Source of the DNA: Bacillota bacterium
GTDB lineage: Bacteria; Bacillota; Clostridia; Lachnospirales; Lachnospiraceae
Assembly: GCA_023391695.1 (NCBI GenBank)
Contig: JAEWAK010000074.1
Coordinates: 36,987 to 100,986 of the forward strand
Direction: 5' to 3'
DNA length: 64,000 nucleotides
Below are positions 16,815-25,794 of the stretch, piece after piece. Position 1 is the first letter of the stretch; the number at the start of each line of letters is the position of its first letter. The position numbers were made by a program, and so were the translations under genes. The notes beneath the pieces were generated by a model. The model searched no databases. It worked only from the letters and a program-made list of their open reading frames with translations, and was not told the DNA's origin.

Positions 16815-18125
16815 TTACTGACGGCCCTGTTTTGATAATATGATACTGCACACAAACATGTTTCCCTCTTTTTGGATACTGAAGTCACCATTATATTTGC
16901 CGACTACCTTTTTTACATTCGGTATACCGATGCCGCTGTGGTTTTTCTTGCTGGATCTCATGTTAGGACCGATATCCGATATGGTTTCTTTCACCGTATT
17001 TTTTATATTAATAACCACCAGATTATTAAAAGCTCCTACCTGCACTATAATGAATCTGTCCCCTTCCAGTTCCTGGCAGGCTTCAATTGCATTATCCAGT
17101 AAATTGGCAAAAATAGTCGTCAAATCCATATCCTCGATAAAATTCAAATCCATATCCTCAATTTTACAGGTAACAGCGATCTTTAACTGCTCCGCTATCC
17201 TGACCTTATCATTGAGAATGATATTAAGCATACGGTTTCCGGTATACTCATTTAAACGGAAGGACGCCAGTTTATGACTGATTTTTTCGGAATATTCGGC
17301 CGCGGTTTCGTGTTCCTTTTGCCGGTATAAATCTTCAATGACCCGGATATGCCTTTTCACATCATGTATTATGCTTAAAGATTCCCGGTACTGCTGTTCC
17401 AGATTATCATAATACTGGTACTGCATTTTGGACTGCTGGATAAATAATTTCTTCTCATATTGGAGCCGGTTATTTTCCGAGGCAAATTCCAGAAACTTTA
17501 AGAAATGTGTATTGATAATGACAATTCCTACAATTGTAATCAATACCAGCAGAGTTTCGCCGTCGGAAACGGAATCCCGTAACAGGTCCGACAATATGTA
17601 AATATTAATTACGCTGAACAATGCATATAAGAAAGAAAAGAAATATTGCTGACGGGTTAGTTCATTAATGTTTTTCTTTTTCACGATCTGCAGAATCACC
17701 GCATGGCTGATGAAAATTACGGCAATCTGGGTAACGGTTATATTAAATAATGCACGAATTTTATCCGAATATATGGCAATGCTTAAGCTTCTGTATAAAT
17801 AATCAAGTATTACAATCCCAATGGATTCGCAGGCCCCCATAGATATTACAATACTGCTTATATAAAAAAGCTTCTTTATTAAGCTTCCATAATATAGTTT
17901 AACAGCTATATATTCGGAAACCGCAATAACGGTAACCAGATTTACCCATCCGTTGTTAATTGCATTGACTCCTGCCAGGATAATTATAAACCCCACCTTA
18001 ACCGAATGATAAATCCATTTGTTCTTTAAATTGCGTTCAAATAATTTATCCATGAAGTCAATTATGATACTGACGGATACCATACTGGATAAAAACAACC
18101 CAACAATATAAATTATACTTTTCAT
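16815..18125 (-). CDS. agrC: AgrC-type sensor histidine kinase (GHKL)
   Basis: A 436-aa membrane sensor kinase. Residues 1-215 contain about six to seven hydrophobic helices that would bind the external cyclic peptide. The cytoplasmic part has a coiled segment and a phospho-accepting His in LSIIHDVKRHI (about residue 255). An ATP-binding GHKL/HATPase_c_5 domain follows, with the N box LLDNAIEACQ and G box NHSGIGIPNVKKV; this is the layout of AgrC-like HPK10 kinases. GAGGTG precedes the ATG. It lies 23 bp after agrA and would phosphorylate it. Confidence 0.93.
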   Translation of the reverse strand: MKSIIYIVGLFLSSMVSVSIIIDFMDKLFERNLKNKWIYHSVKVGFIIILAGVNAINNGWVNLVTVIAVSEYIAVKLYYGSLIKKLFYISSIVISMGACESIGIVILDYLYRSLSIAIYSDKIRALFNITVTQIAVIFISHAVILQIVKKKNINELTRQQYFFSFLYALFSVINIYILSDLLRDSVSDGETLLVLITIVGIVIINTHFLKFLEFASENNRLQYEKKLFIQQSKMQYQYYDNLEQQYRESLSIIHDVKRHIRVIEDLYRQKEHETAAEYSEKISHKLASFRLNEYTGNRMLNIILNDKVRIAEQLKIAVTCKIEDMDLNFIEDMDLTTIFANLLDNAIEACQELEGDRFIIVQVGAFNNLVVINIKNTVKETISDIGPNMRSSKKNHSGIGIPNVKKVVGKYNGDFSIQKEGNMFVCSIILSKQGRQ

Positions 18126-18148
18126 TACTGCACCTCAGCTTTGCTTCA

Positions 18149-18886
18149 CTATAAATTCTTTTCCAAGTTCTTCTGTAAAAATTCCCGCATTAACCTTTTT
18201 ACTTCCGATGCCCGCTTCTGTGCCACCGGAATGATATCGTAATTTAACATGATAATCTCATCTTTTACATAGTCTTTCATATTGTTTATATTCACCACAA
18301 AGCTTTGATGAGGTGTTACAAAATCATATTGGTGAAGTTTTTCCTCAATGGACGCAATGGATTCGTACAGCATAAAATTTCCTTTTTTCGTTACGGCCTT
18401 CAGCTTCCTGTCCACCCGTTCGAAATAATAAATATCGTCAATAGCCAGCCTGATACTGTTTTTCCCCGCATTAAAAGCAACAATATGATATTTATATTCC
18501 TCATTTACTTTTTTACGCAGTATTTTTTCCAGTACTTCATCCAGCTGATAATAAATCTGCTCTTTTGTAACCGGTTTTTCCAGATATTCAAAGGCATGTA
18601 CCGCCAGCGCTTCCCTCGTAAGCCCGGCATAACTGGTCAAATAGATAATCTCAACTGTTTTGTCTTTCCTTCGCAGCCTCTTTGCCGCTTCAATACCATC
18701 CATTCCTTCCATGTAAATGTCAAGAAATATAACATCGTACTCTTTGTCTTCGGCAATAAGGCTCTCCCCGTCATGAAAGATATCGCAGTTAATATTTTCA
18801 TTCCTATCCTTATTATATTGAGTAATAATTTCTTGCATCTCATCTGTTATCATGATGTCATCATCACATATAGCCATATTGATCAA
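18149..18886 (-). CDS. agrA: AgrA-type LytTR response regulator
   Basis: A 245-aa regulator: receiver domain with the acidic pocket AICDDDI, phospho-acceptor Asp in VIFLDIYMEGMDG and Lys in LEKPVTKEQ, then a LytTR DNA-binding domain from about residue 125 (GKNSIRLAIDDIYYFERVDRK, and TPHQSFVVNINNMKDY). It would bind the repeats before agrB and agrD. The start chosen is a TTG at 18886, six bases after GGGGGG; an ATG three codons later lies too far from that site but remains possible. First gene of the agrA-C-B-D cluster, divergent from tmcAL. Confidence 0.92.
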   Translation of the reverse strand: MINMAICDDDIMITDEMQEIITQYNKDRNENINCDIFHDGESLIAEDKEYDVIFLDIYMEGMDGIEAAKRLRRKDKTVEIIYLTSYAGLTREALAVHAFEYLEKPVTKEQIYYQLDEVLEKILRKKVNEEYKYHIVAFNAGKNSIRLAIDDIYYFERVDRKLKAVTKKGNFMLYESIASIEEKLHQYDFVTPHQSFVVNINNMKDYVKDEIIMLNYDIIPVAQKRASEVKRLMREFLQKNLEKNL

Positions 18887-19096
18887 TACAATCCCCCCTT
18901 TTATTACCAACAATTTAATTATACCTATATTTTGGAAATAAAGGAAGTATATAATTATGTCTAATCAATTTTTAATATTTGGTTTATTTTATTTTTCCTC
19001 AAACCTTTGTCCTGTCCCTTGTCAATTAATCCTTGAAAAATAAAACTTCTTATATTATGATTGAATCATTAATTATATTATTAAGGAGCAGGAATT

Positions 19097-20338
19097 ATGA
19101 AAACTGTTGGCCTAATTACCGAATACAATCCCTTCCATAACGGCCACCAATACCATATGGACGAAGCAAAAAGAATAACGGGGGCTGATTCGGTTGTAGT
19201 GGTTATGAGCGGTAATTTTGTCCAGCGGGGTGCACCGGCTTTCCTGGATAAATACAGCCGCACCAGAATGGCTCTTGCCTGCGGCGCGGATATCGTTTTT
19301 GAATTACCGGTTTGTTATTCAACCGCAAGTGCGGAATTCTTTGCCCTGGGTGCGGTTTCTTTGCTGGACAGGCTGGGAATTGTAGATTATTTATGCTTTG
19401 GCAGTGAATGCGGAGATGTTTCCCTGCTAACATCAGCTGCAAAGATTTTAATAGAGGAACCGGCAGAATACCGGGAACGGCTGAGTCAATTACTAAAAGG
19501 CGGCAAGACATTTCCCGCCGCCAGAATGGAAGCCATAAAAACCGTAGACCCGGCCATAGGTAACTTTCTCCTCTCCTCCCCCAATAACATTCTGGGTATC
19601 GAATATATCAAAGCCCTCCGCCGCCTTAAAAGCACTATACAACCGGTAACCCTGACGAGAATAACAGCGGATTACCACTCGGAGGAACTGACCTCCTTAA
19701 CGGAAAGTACCATAAGCAGTGCGACCGCTATCCGGAAAAATCTTTTGGAAGAAAAAAGTCCGGTTAATCTGATCCATCAGGTTCCGAAGCCGGTCTATGA
19801 AATATTAAAGGGGAATTACCAGAAAACTTATCCGATCCTTGATGAGGATTATTCCCTGCTGCTTAAATTTAAATTAATGCAGGAAACCAAGATTTCCCTG
19901 ACAAAATATACGGATATAACACCGGACCTGGCCAACCGGATGAATGACATTGATACCCGGGGATTCACCTTTCCGGAACTGTCCCAGAAGATCAAAACCA
20001 GGCAATGGACTTTAACCCGCATAAACCGGAACTTAATACACCTTTTATTAAATCTGTATTCCGATAATTTTAATGCCTATAAAGAAGCAGGTTATACCCA
20101 ATATGCCCGGCTTTTAGGCTTTCAGAAAACTTCCTCCCACCTGATACGGGAGATAGCAAAAAATGAGAACATACCCGTAATCACAAAAATGGCCGATGCC
20201 GGAAAACAACTTACCGATGCCGGATTAAACATGTTAAAGGAAGATATCTTTGCCGCCCGTCTTTATAATCAGGTAGTGTATGACAAATATGGGACTGTTA
20301 TAAAAGATGAATATACCCATGGGGTCATAATTGTCTGA
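19097..20338 (+). CDS. tmcAL: tRNA(Met) cytidine acetate ligase TmcAL
   Basis: A 413-aa member of the YlbM/TmcAL family, which uses acetate and ATP to acetylate the wobble C34 of elongator tRNA-Met, forming ac4C. The nucleotidyltransferase-like N-terminus has the (H/T)xGH-type motif EYNPFHNGHQYH, the MSGNFVQRGAPAFLDKY segment, and FGSECGD. SSPNNILGIEYIKAL is also characteristic. The C-terminal half is the tRNA-binding region. GGAGCAGGA lies upstream of the ATG. In Bacillus it is ylbM, in the same neighbourhood as rpmF/yceD, ylbJ, coaD and rsmD. Acetate from the nearby pta-ackA pathway would be its substrate. Confidence 0.96.
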   Translation: MKTVGLITEYNPFHNGHQYHMDEAKRITGADSVVVVMSGNFVQRGAPAFLDKYSRTRMALACGADIVFELPVCYSTASAEFFALGAVSLLDRLGIVDYLCFGSECGDVSLLTSAAKILIEEPAEYRERLSQLLKGGKTFPAARMEAIKTVDPAIGNFLLSSPNNILGIEYIKALRRLKSTIQPVTLTRITADYHSEELTSLTESTISSATAIRKNLLEEKSPVNLIHQVPKPVYEILKGNYQKTYPILDEDYSLLLKFKLMQETKISLTKYTDITPDLANRMNDIDTRGFTFPELSQKIKTRQWTLTRINRNLIHLLLNLYSDNFNAYKEAGYTQYARLLGFQKTSSHLIREIAKNENIPVITKMADAGKQLTDAGLNMLKEDIFAARLYNQVVYDKYGTVIKDEYTHGVIIV

Positions 20339-20411
20339 CCCCAAACACTCCTATTGGAAAACGCAATATAATCAATCTATTATTGCAGCAATTGGAATTA
20401 TTGATACAATA

Positions 20412-20468
20412 AAAAGAGAAGAGCAAAAACATGTGAAATTAATTTCCTATGTTTAGCTCTTCTCTTTT
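20412..20468. terminator. Bidirectional terminator between tmcAL and pepF
   Basis: AAAAGAGAAGAGC (20412-20424) pairs with GCTCTTCTCTTTT (20456-20468), extended by AACAT/ATGTT inside. A and T runs flank both sides. It lies between convergent tmcAL (+) and pepF (-), and its right arm runs into the short tandem repeats that follow. Confidence 0.85.
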
Positions 20469-20535
20469 AAAGTTCTTTCTCTTTTAAAGTTCTTCTTTTT
20501 TAAAGTTCTTCTCTTTTAAATTTCTTCTCTTTTAA
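20461..20535. repeat. Short tandem repeat array (16-17 bp units)
   Basis: About four and a half copies of TCTCTTTTAAAGTTCTT, starting at 20461, 20478, 20495, 20511 and 20527. Units vary by one or two bases (for example CTTTTTTAAAG). The array starts at the T-rich arm of the terminator and ends 17 bp before the pepF stop codon. Confidence 0.85.
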
Positions 20536-20551
20536 TAAATTAAGATATCCT

Positions 20552-22357
20552 TTATTTCATCAACTCTTCCATTTCATCCAGTAACTTTCCGAATAAATCC
20601 AGAGCCTGTTTCACCGGTTCTTTTGTGCTCATATCCACGCCGGCTTTCTTAAGCAGTTCGATCGGGTAATCGGAACTTCCTCCGCTTAAAAACTTATTAA
20701 TATAATCGTCCACGGCAGGTTTTCCTTCTTTTAAGATCCTTCTGGAAAGGGCAATTGCCGCAGAATAACCGGTAGCATACTGATATACGTAAAAGGCATT
20801 GTAAAAATGGGGAATCCTGGCCCATTCCATGTCAATTTCCGGATCGATGACAATATCGCTTCCAAAATATTTAATATTAAGCTCCCGGTAGATTTTACAC
20901 AGGGTTTCAGCCGTGAGGGCTTCTCCCTCCATGGACATCTGATGGGTGATCATCTCAAATTCCGCAAACATGGTCTGCCGGTAAAGGGTGGTCCTGAACT
21001 GTTCCAGAAAATGATTGATCAGGTATGCCCTCTCTTTTTTATCCTGGGTTTTACCAAGCAGGTACTCCATTAATAATGCTTCATTACAGGTGGAGGCCAC
21101 TTCCGCAACAAAAATACGGTAACCCGCATAAGTGATCGGCAGTGCCGCATCCGAGTGATAACTGTGCAGCGCATGCCCCATCTCATGGGCAAGGGTAAAT
21201 ACATTGTCCAGGGTATCCTGATAATTTAACAATACATAAGGATGGGTACCATAGGCCCCCCAGGAATAAGCCCCACTTCTTTTCCCCTCGTTTTCATATA
21301 TGTCGATCCAGCGGTTATCAAAACCTTCTTTTAAAATTGCGCGGTATTCTTCCCCCAGCGGTTCCAACCCCTTGTATACCATTTCCTTGGCTTCCTCGAA
21401 TCCGATTTTGATATCCGCATCCCCAACAATCGGGGTATAAAGGTCATACATATGAAGTGCGTCCAGACCTAATAATTTTTTCCGCAGGCTGACATAGCGG
21501 TGAAGAAGAGGAAGATTTTCATGAACCACTTCTATCAAATTGGTATATACCTCAAGGGGTACATTGCTTTTATCCAGTTCTTTCGCCATGGACGAAGGAT
21601 ATTTTCTTACCTTGGCATAAAAAGCTTCCTGCTTTATGTTGGCACCAAAAGTTGCCGCCAGGGTATTCTTAAACTTTTTATAGGTGGCATAAAGGGCTTG
21701 GAATGCATCCCTTCTTACCCTCCGGTCGGAACTCTCTAAAAAGGCAACATACCTGCCGTGGGTTAATTCCACCATTTCTCCGTCTTCATTTTCTATTTCA
21801 GGGAACTTTAAATCTGCATTATTGAACATGGAAAATATACTGTCCGGGGCATCTGCCATCTCACCGGTACCTGCAATCAGTTCTTCCATCTCAGTGGATA
21901 AAGTATGGGGTTTCTGCCTGATAATTTCCTTGATCGCAAATTCATACGCCTTTAATTCCTGATTGGAGGCTATAAATGCATTCAGGGTTTCCTCCGGTAT
22001 GCTTAAGATTTCCGGTACCATAAAGGATAAGGCACTGTTTACCTGAACGGATAAATTGGTGGCCTGGTTGGAGAATCCCTGATAAAGGCTCTCTGCGGTA
22101 TCCTCATGATATTTCTGGTTTGCAAAGACATAAACCCGCTCCAAATGCAAGGTGATTTTATCATTTAATTTATAGAATTCCAGGAGTACCTCTGCCGATT
22201 CTGCCAATCTTCCCTGGTACCGGCTGATTTCAGGGATCAAGTCCTTCGTCAGGACATATTCTTTTTTCCAGTCGTCATCATTTTGAAATAAATCATCAAT
22301 CGCCCATTTGTATTTACTGTCTACTTCATTTCTCTTTTTTAGTTTTTTCTTTTCCAT
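20552..22357 (-). CDS. pepF: Oligoendopeptidase F
   Basis: A 601-aa M3B family zinc metallopeptidase that degrades oligopeptides in the cytoplasm. The active-site motif HEMGHALHSYHSD is at about residue 388, with the downstream zinc ligand Glu in VAEVASTCNEALL. Other family features are RVRRDAFQALYATYKKF and the C-terminal PHFYNAFYVYQYATGYSAA (substrate Tyr/His region). Length is standard. GGAAAGG precedes the ATG. It is transcribed alone, convergent to tmcAL. In Bacillus, PepF overproduction affects sporulation signalling peptides; no such link is shown here. Confidence 0.97.
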   Translation of the reverse strand: MEKKKLKKRNEVDSKYKWAIDDLFQNDDDWKKEYVLTKDLIPEISRYQGRLAESAEVLLEFYKLNDKITLHLERVYVFANQKYHEDTAESLYQGFSNQATNLSVQVNSALSFMVPEILSIPEETLNAFIASNQELKAYEFAIKEIIRQKPHTLSTEMEELIAGTGEMADAPDSIFSMFNNADLKFPEIENEDGEMVELTHGRYVAFLESSDRRVRRDAFQALYATYKKFKNTLAATFGANIKQEAFYAKVRKYPSSMAKELDKSNVPLEVYTNLIEVVHENLPLLHRYVSLRKKLLGLDALHMYDLYTPIVGDADIKIGFEEAKEMVYKGLEPLGEEYRAILKEGFDNRWIDIYENEGKRSGAYSWGAYGTHPYVLLNYQDTLDNVFTLAHEMGHALHSYHSDAALPITYAGYRIFVAEVASTCNEALLMEYLLGKTQDKKERAYLINHFLEQFRTTLYRQTMFAEFEMITHQMSMEGEALTAETLCKIYRELNIKYFGSDIVIDPEIDMEWARIPHFYNAFYVYQYATGYSAAIALSRRILKEGKPAVDDYINKFLSGGSSDYPIELLKKAGVDMSTKEPVKQALDLFGKLLDEMEELMK

Positions 22358-22494
22358 GATTTTTCCTTTCCGGATTGTTATAAAGTCTTTTTTGGTTTAG
22401 GCTAAAAATCACATCCAAACATGAAATCCTATGCCGGACACTCCAAACCTTTCTATTAATTATATGACAGTCCTATATAATTTATTATGCCAGG

Positions 22495-22604
22495 CATGGT
22501 ATAATGCCTTCGACATTATACCGGCGCCGAACAAAGTGAGTGCGCATCAACGCCGCGAGGCGGCGCATTCCATGAAGTCCTGCGGACATGGTATATTATA
22601 ACAT
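22495..22604 (-). repeat. Intergenic structured repeat (family A), single copy
   Basis: A segment of about 105 bp whose reverse complement matches the tandem 92-bp repeats at 40419-40612: TACCATGTCCGCAGG, GTTGATGCGCACTCAC, TTTGTTCGGCGC and GGTATAATGTC are shared. The middle hairpin differs in sequence (CGCCGC/GCGGCG here, GGTAC/GTACC there) but keeps a stem and short loop. It fills much of the 393-bp gap between pepF and ylbJ. Confidence 0.85.
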
Positions 22605-22750
22605 AATATCCAATTATGCGAAAGCGGGAGACAATAATATTTTCTGTCTCTTAACCCGCCTCATTTCCGCAACGGCCTTTCTATATTTCCTAAGCATATC
22701 TTGGCCACCAGTTAAATAGATTATAGTAATAATTTCATTGGAGGAAGATA

Positions 22751-23800
22751 ATGTATTTATCGACTCGTAAAACCTCTGCACAAAAGAAATCTAACAGAAA
22801 GAGCGATTTGAAACAGAACTCATATGCGAAAAAGAGAATACTTTCCAAAGCCGGAATCGTTCTGTTTCTCGCAGTCATACTGATATTCCCTTCTTCCTCC
22901 TATCTGGGTGCGAAAAAAGGGTTGCTTTTATGGTTTAACACAATACTTCCTACGTTACTGCCCTTTATCATTATCTCAAACCTCATCATCACCTTACAGA
23001 TCACACGCCCGTTGAGTAAACTGCTTTATCCGGTTTTCCATACCCTTTTCGGAATCAGCAGGGGCGGCTGTTATCCAGTATTAATGGGGCTGTTATCCGG
23101 TATTCCCGTTGGAGCCAAATCGGTAGCGGATCTGGTAAACCAGGGAAGCATCGAGGAAGAGGAAGGGCAGTATCTGCTTGGTTTTTGCAATAATGCAAGT
23201 CCCATGTTCATAATGAGCTATATTGCAATTACCCAGTTAAAACTGCCGGAAATCCGTTTTGGCTTATTATTTATTATTTATATTTCCGGAATTCTTGCTT
23301 CTTTTTTATTATTCCGTGTTCTTCCTAAAAAGAATGCAAATGGAATACATTCTTTATCCATCATGGAATATGGGGTAAACGGCGAGGATACCTGTCGGGG
23401 AGATGCTGCCAGGTTTGACTTTGCCATACTGGATTCGGCAATTATGAATGGTTTTGAAATAATAACGAAAGTAGGCGGTTATATCATATTATTCTCAATT
23501 CCGGCCCAAATTATATCCGGTCTTGGCACCAGTGACAGTTATCTGAAACTGCTGGCAATAGGAATATTGGAAATTACGACGGGAATTGACCGGATTGCCC
23601 TGTCCGGTCTGGATCTGGACATAAAAATAGCCTTAATTACTATGCTTACTGCCTTTGGCGGTTTATCCGGACTGGCACAGACCAAAAGCGTAATAAATAG
23701 TACAAGGCTATCCATTGGTATATATATTAAGGTTAAGCTGCTACACATGTTAATTGCTTTTGTGCTTACTGCTTTTTATGTAAGATTACTGTTAAATTAA
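22751..23800 (+). CDS. ylbJ: Sporulation integral membrane protein YlbJ (SpoVV)
   Basis: A 349-aa multi-pass membrane protein with nucleoside-recognition (Gate) domains. Seen: LLLWFNTILPTLLPFIIISNLI near residue 60, GLLSGIPVGAKSVADLV, LGFCNNASPMFIMSYIA, and the second-half repeat GFEIITKVGGYIILFS with FGGLSGLAQTKSVI. In Bacillus YlbJ/SpoVV moves dipicolinic acid across the outer forespore membrane. Residues 1-35 are a basic cytoplasmic tail. GGAGGAAG lies seven bases before the ATG. Its presence implies spore formation. Part of the ylb-like neighbourhood. Confidence 0.93.
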   Translation: MYLSTRKTSAQKKSNRKSDLKQNSYAKKRILSKAGIVLFLAVILIFPSSSYLGAKKGLLLWFNTILPTLLPFIIISNLIITLQITRPLSKLLYPVFHTLFGISRGGCYPVLMGLLSGIPVGAKSVADLVNQGSIEEEEGQYLLGFCNNASPMFIMSYIAITQLKLPEIRFGLLFIIYISGILASFLLFRVLPKKNANGIHSLSIMEYGVNGEDTCRGDAARFDFAILDSAIMNGFEIITKVGGYIILFSIPAQIISGLGTSDSYLKLLAIGILEITTGIDRIALSGLDLDIKIALITMLTAFGGLSGLAQTKSVINSTRLSIGIYIKVKLLHMLIAFVLTAFYVRLLLN

Positions 23801-23837
23801 CATGTTGTTTTAATTATTCATTGATGCACAAATATAC

Positions 23838-24485
23838 CTATTCGATATCTTCCAGAAAGGTATTTTCATCAAAATTAAAATCATCATCGGAATAATCCTC
23901 TTTGGTTTGTGCGTTTTCATTACCATCATTGGTATATTCCTGCCCGCTGCCTGTTAATTCTCTTTTATTATTAATTACAATATCAAGATTACCTTTTAAA
24001 GCACTCAATAAATTTTCATACTTTGCCCTGCTGCTTTCGTAAGCATTGGACAATATATTTTCAACATCGGAAAGCATCTCTTCCGTATATGCTAAGGCTC
24101 CTGACCGAATTTGGTTAGCATCATTATTGGCATCGGTAATAATTTTATCCGCATCTGCCGCTGCTTTGCTAACCAGGTCATTTGCCTGATAATAAGCCTG
24201 CTGCATAATCTCATGATCATCCACAAGGGAATGAGCCTTTTCTCCTGCTTCCGCTAAAATAGCTGCTGCTTTTTCTTCCGCATCTGCGATGATGGCATCC
24301 CGGTTGGATATAATTTTTTGGTATCTCTTTATCTCATCAGGAGTCCTGAGTCTCAATTCATCAAGTAAATCATATAATTCATCTTTCGGAACGATCACTT
24401 TTGTTGTTGAAAGTGGTTGCATCCTGCAGCTTTCTACGAATTCATATATATCTTCAATTAACTGTTCTAACCTACTGGCACCCAT
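23838..24485 (-). CDS. Coiled-coil protein resembling ATP synthase subunit b/H or DivIVA-type proteins
   Basis: A 215-aa soluble protein with no membrane segment. Residues 60-180 are a long Ala/Glu/Asp-rich coiled coil (IIADAEEKAAAILAEAGEKA, ADADKIITDANNDANQI). The tail from about residue 180 is acidic and probably unstructured (DDDFNFDENTFLEDIE). Automated annotation often calls such proteins H+-ATPase subunit H because of the coil, but there is no ATPase cluster here. The start is only a base or two after the coaD stop, so the two are co-translated. In Lachnospiraceae a gene of this kind is commonly paired with coaD (recollection). Function unknown. Confidence 0.75.
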   Translation of the reverse strand: MGASRLEQLIEDIYEFVESCRMQPLSTTKVIVPKDELYDLLDELRLRTPDEIKRYQKIISNRDAIIADAEEKAAAILAEAGEKAHSLVDDHEIMQQAYYQANDLVSKAAADADKIITDANNDANQIRSGALAYTEEMLSDVENILSNAYESSRAKYENLLSALKGNLDIVINNKRELTGSGQEYTNDGNENAQTKEDYSDDDFNFDENTFLEDIE

Positions 24486-24486
24486 A

Positions 24487-24978
24487 TTAACCTCTCCTTA
24501 ATTTATTATATTTTTCGTAAACAGACTGCACAATACAGGCAGGTACAAACTGTTCTATTTTCCCACCATAACTGGCTATTTCACGTACCGTACTGGAACT
24601 TAAGTATGCATATTCCACGCTGGTCGTTAAAAAAACCGTATCCACTCTCGGATTCATCTTATGGTTCGTCTGAGCCAACTGCAATTCATATTCAAAATCT
24701 GTAATAGCTCTTAAACCTCTCACTATTACATTTGCATTTTTCTCATCTGCAAAATCCACCAGCAATCCCTGGTAAGATTCTATGGTAACATTGGGAATGC
24801 CCTCCGTTACCTGTTCTAAAAATTGAACACGTTCTTCTGAAGTAAATAAAGGTGATTTACTGCTGTTTCTCAATACTCCGATAATTAATTGATCAACTAA
24901 CTTTGATGCGCGTAAAATAATATCTAAATGTCCCAGAGTAACCGGATCAAAGCTTCCGGGATATACACCTATTCTCAA
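24487..24978 (-). CDS. coaD: Phosphopantetheine adenylyltransferase
   Basis: A 163-aa enzyme of coenzyme A synthesis that joins ATP and 4'-phosphopantetheine to give dephospho-CoA. Motifs: RIGVYPGSFDPVTLGHLDII with the TxGH nucleotide-binding site, NANVIVRGLRAITDFEYELQ, and the YAYLSSSTVREIASYGG signature near the end. The start codon is TTG at 24978, with GCAGGA about seven bases before it; the next in-frame ATG would remove the active site. It lies 261 bp after rsmD and is ylbI in Bacillus. Confidence 0.98.
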   Translation of the reverse strand: MRIGVYPGSFDPVTLGHLDIILRASKLVDQLIIGVLRNSSKSPLFTSEERVQFLEQVTEGIPNVTIESYQGLLVDFADEKNANVIVRGLRAITDFEYELQLAQTNHKMNPRVDTVFLTTSVEYAYLSSSTVREIASYGGKIEQFVPACIVQSVYEKYNKLRRG

Positions 24979-25036
24979 TATGATTCCTGCCTTTCCTAGT
25001 ATACCGACAAGTTGATGTCAAATCATTGCATAGAAT

Positions 25037-25113
25037 GAATTTTCAGTCTGCAAGGCGGAGGAGGAAGACGCAGCGGGCTGCGCTGACCGACGACAACGCA
25101 GCAGGTGGAAATT
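25037..25113. repeat. GC-rich imperfect inverted element between rsmD and coaD
   Basis: A GC-rich block in an otherwise AT-rich gap. Its ends are imperfectly inverted (GAATTTTCA..CTGC near 25037 and GCAG..TGGAAATTC near 25098-25113), and it contains repeated GACG/CGCAGC words. A further hairpin with CTCGAG...CTTCGAG follows at 25154-25173. It looks like a small mobile or regulatory repeat; no second copy was found in the window. Confidence 0.45.
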
Positions 25114-25239
25114 CAGGCAAGTAATTGGTATGGTAACTGGCCGCTCACTAACCTCGAGTCTTTCCTTCGAGCCGGATGGTGGCTAATATATATGCGAAAA
25201 AACTTCTGATGCTATTACTTATTTTAGCTTTTGGGCTTA

Positions 25240-25794
25240 TTATTTTAATTCTATAAAAACATGTTTATTTGTTTTATATTCTTTCTGTTTGCAGATTTGG
25301 AATTTTGTATTCTCCAGGTAATCAAAAGTCGTTTCCACGGATGCTTCCACGATGATCATGGCATTATAATATAAAATATTGGAATTCTGCAAGGCTTTTA
25401 ATACCTGTCGTTCCAATCCCCGGTTATAGGGCGGATCCATAAAAATAATATCAAATACTTTCCCCTGAACTTCCAATGCCCTGATTGCAGATAACACATC
25501 CAGGTTAAGAACCTGGGCTCCTTTTTCCAAGCCTGTACTATGTAAATTGTGACTGATACATTCCACGGCTGCCTTGGCATTCTCAACAAAAACAGCCGAA
25601 TTAGCCCCTCTGCTCAATGCCTCTATACCGATTGCACCGCTGCCGCTGAATAAATCCAAAAAATCACAATCCGCTAAATCCTGGCTTATTACGTTAAATA
25701 AAGTTTCTTTTATCCTATCTGTAGTAGGCCTGGTATCTAATCCTTCGATTGTTTTTAATTGTAACCTTCTGGCTTTACCCGCTATTACTCTCAT
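25240..25794 (-). CDS. rsmD: 16S rRNA (guanine966-N2)-methyltransferase RsmD
   Basis: A 184-aa methyltransferase that modifies G966 of 16S rRNA. It has the RsmD start MRVIAGKARRLQLKTIEG, RPTTDRIKETLFNVI, the SAM site DLFSGSGAIGIEALSRGA (about residue 45), and the catalytic IIFMDPPYNRGL (NPPY-type) near 122. Length is standard. GGAG lies six bases before the ATG. The rsmD-coaD order is nearly universal in Firmicutes (ylbH-ylbI). Confidence 0.97.
   Translation of the reverse strand: MRVIAGKARRLQLKTIEGLDTRPTTDRIKETLFNVISQDLADCDFLDLFSGSGAIGIEALSRGANSAVFVENAKAAVECISHNLHSTGLEKGAQVLNLDVLSAIRALEVQGKVFDIIFMDPPYNRGLERQVLKALQNSNILYYNAMIIVEASVETTFDYLENTKFQICKQKEYKTNKHVFIELK

Noticed and set aside
23838..24485. 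V-type ATPase subunit H call for the coiled-coil protein
   Set aside because: The resemblance is only to coiled coil; no ATPase genes are near.
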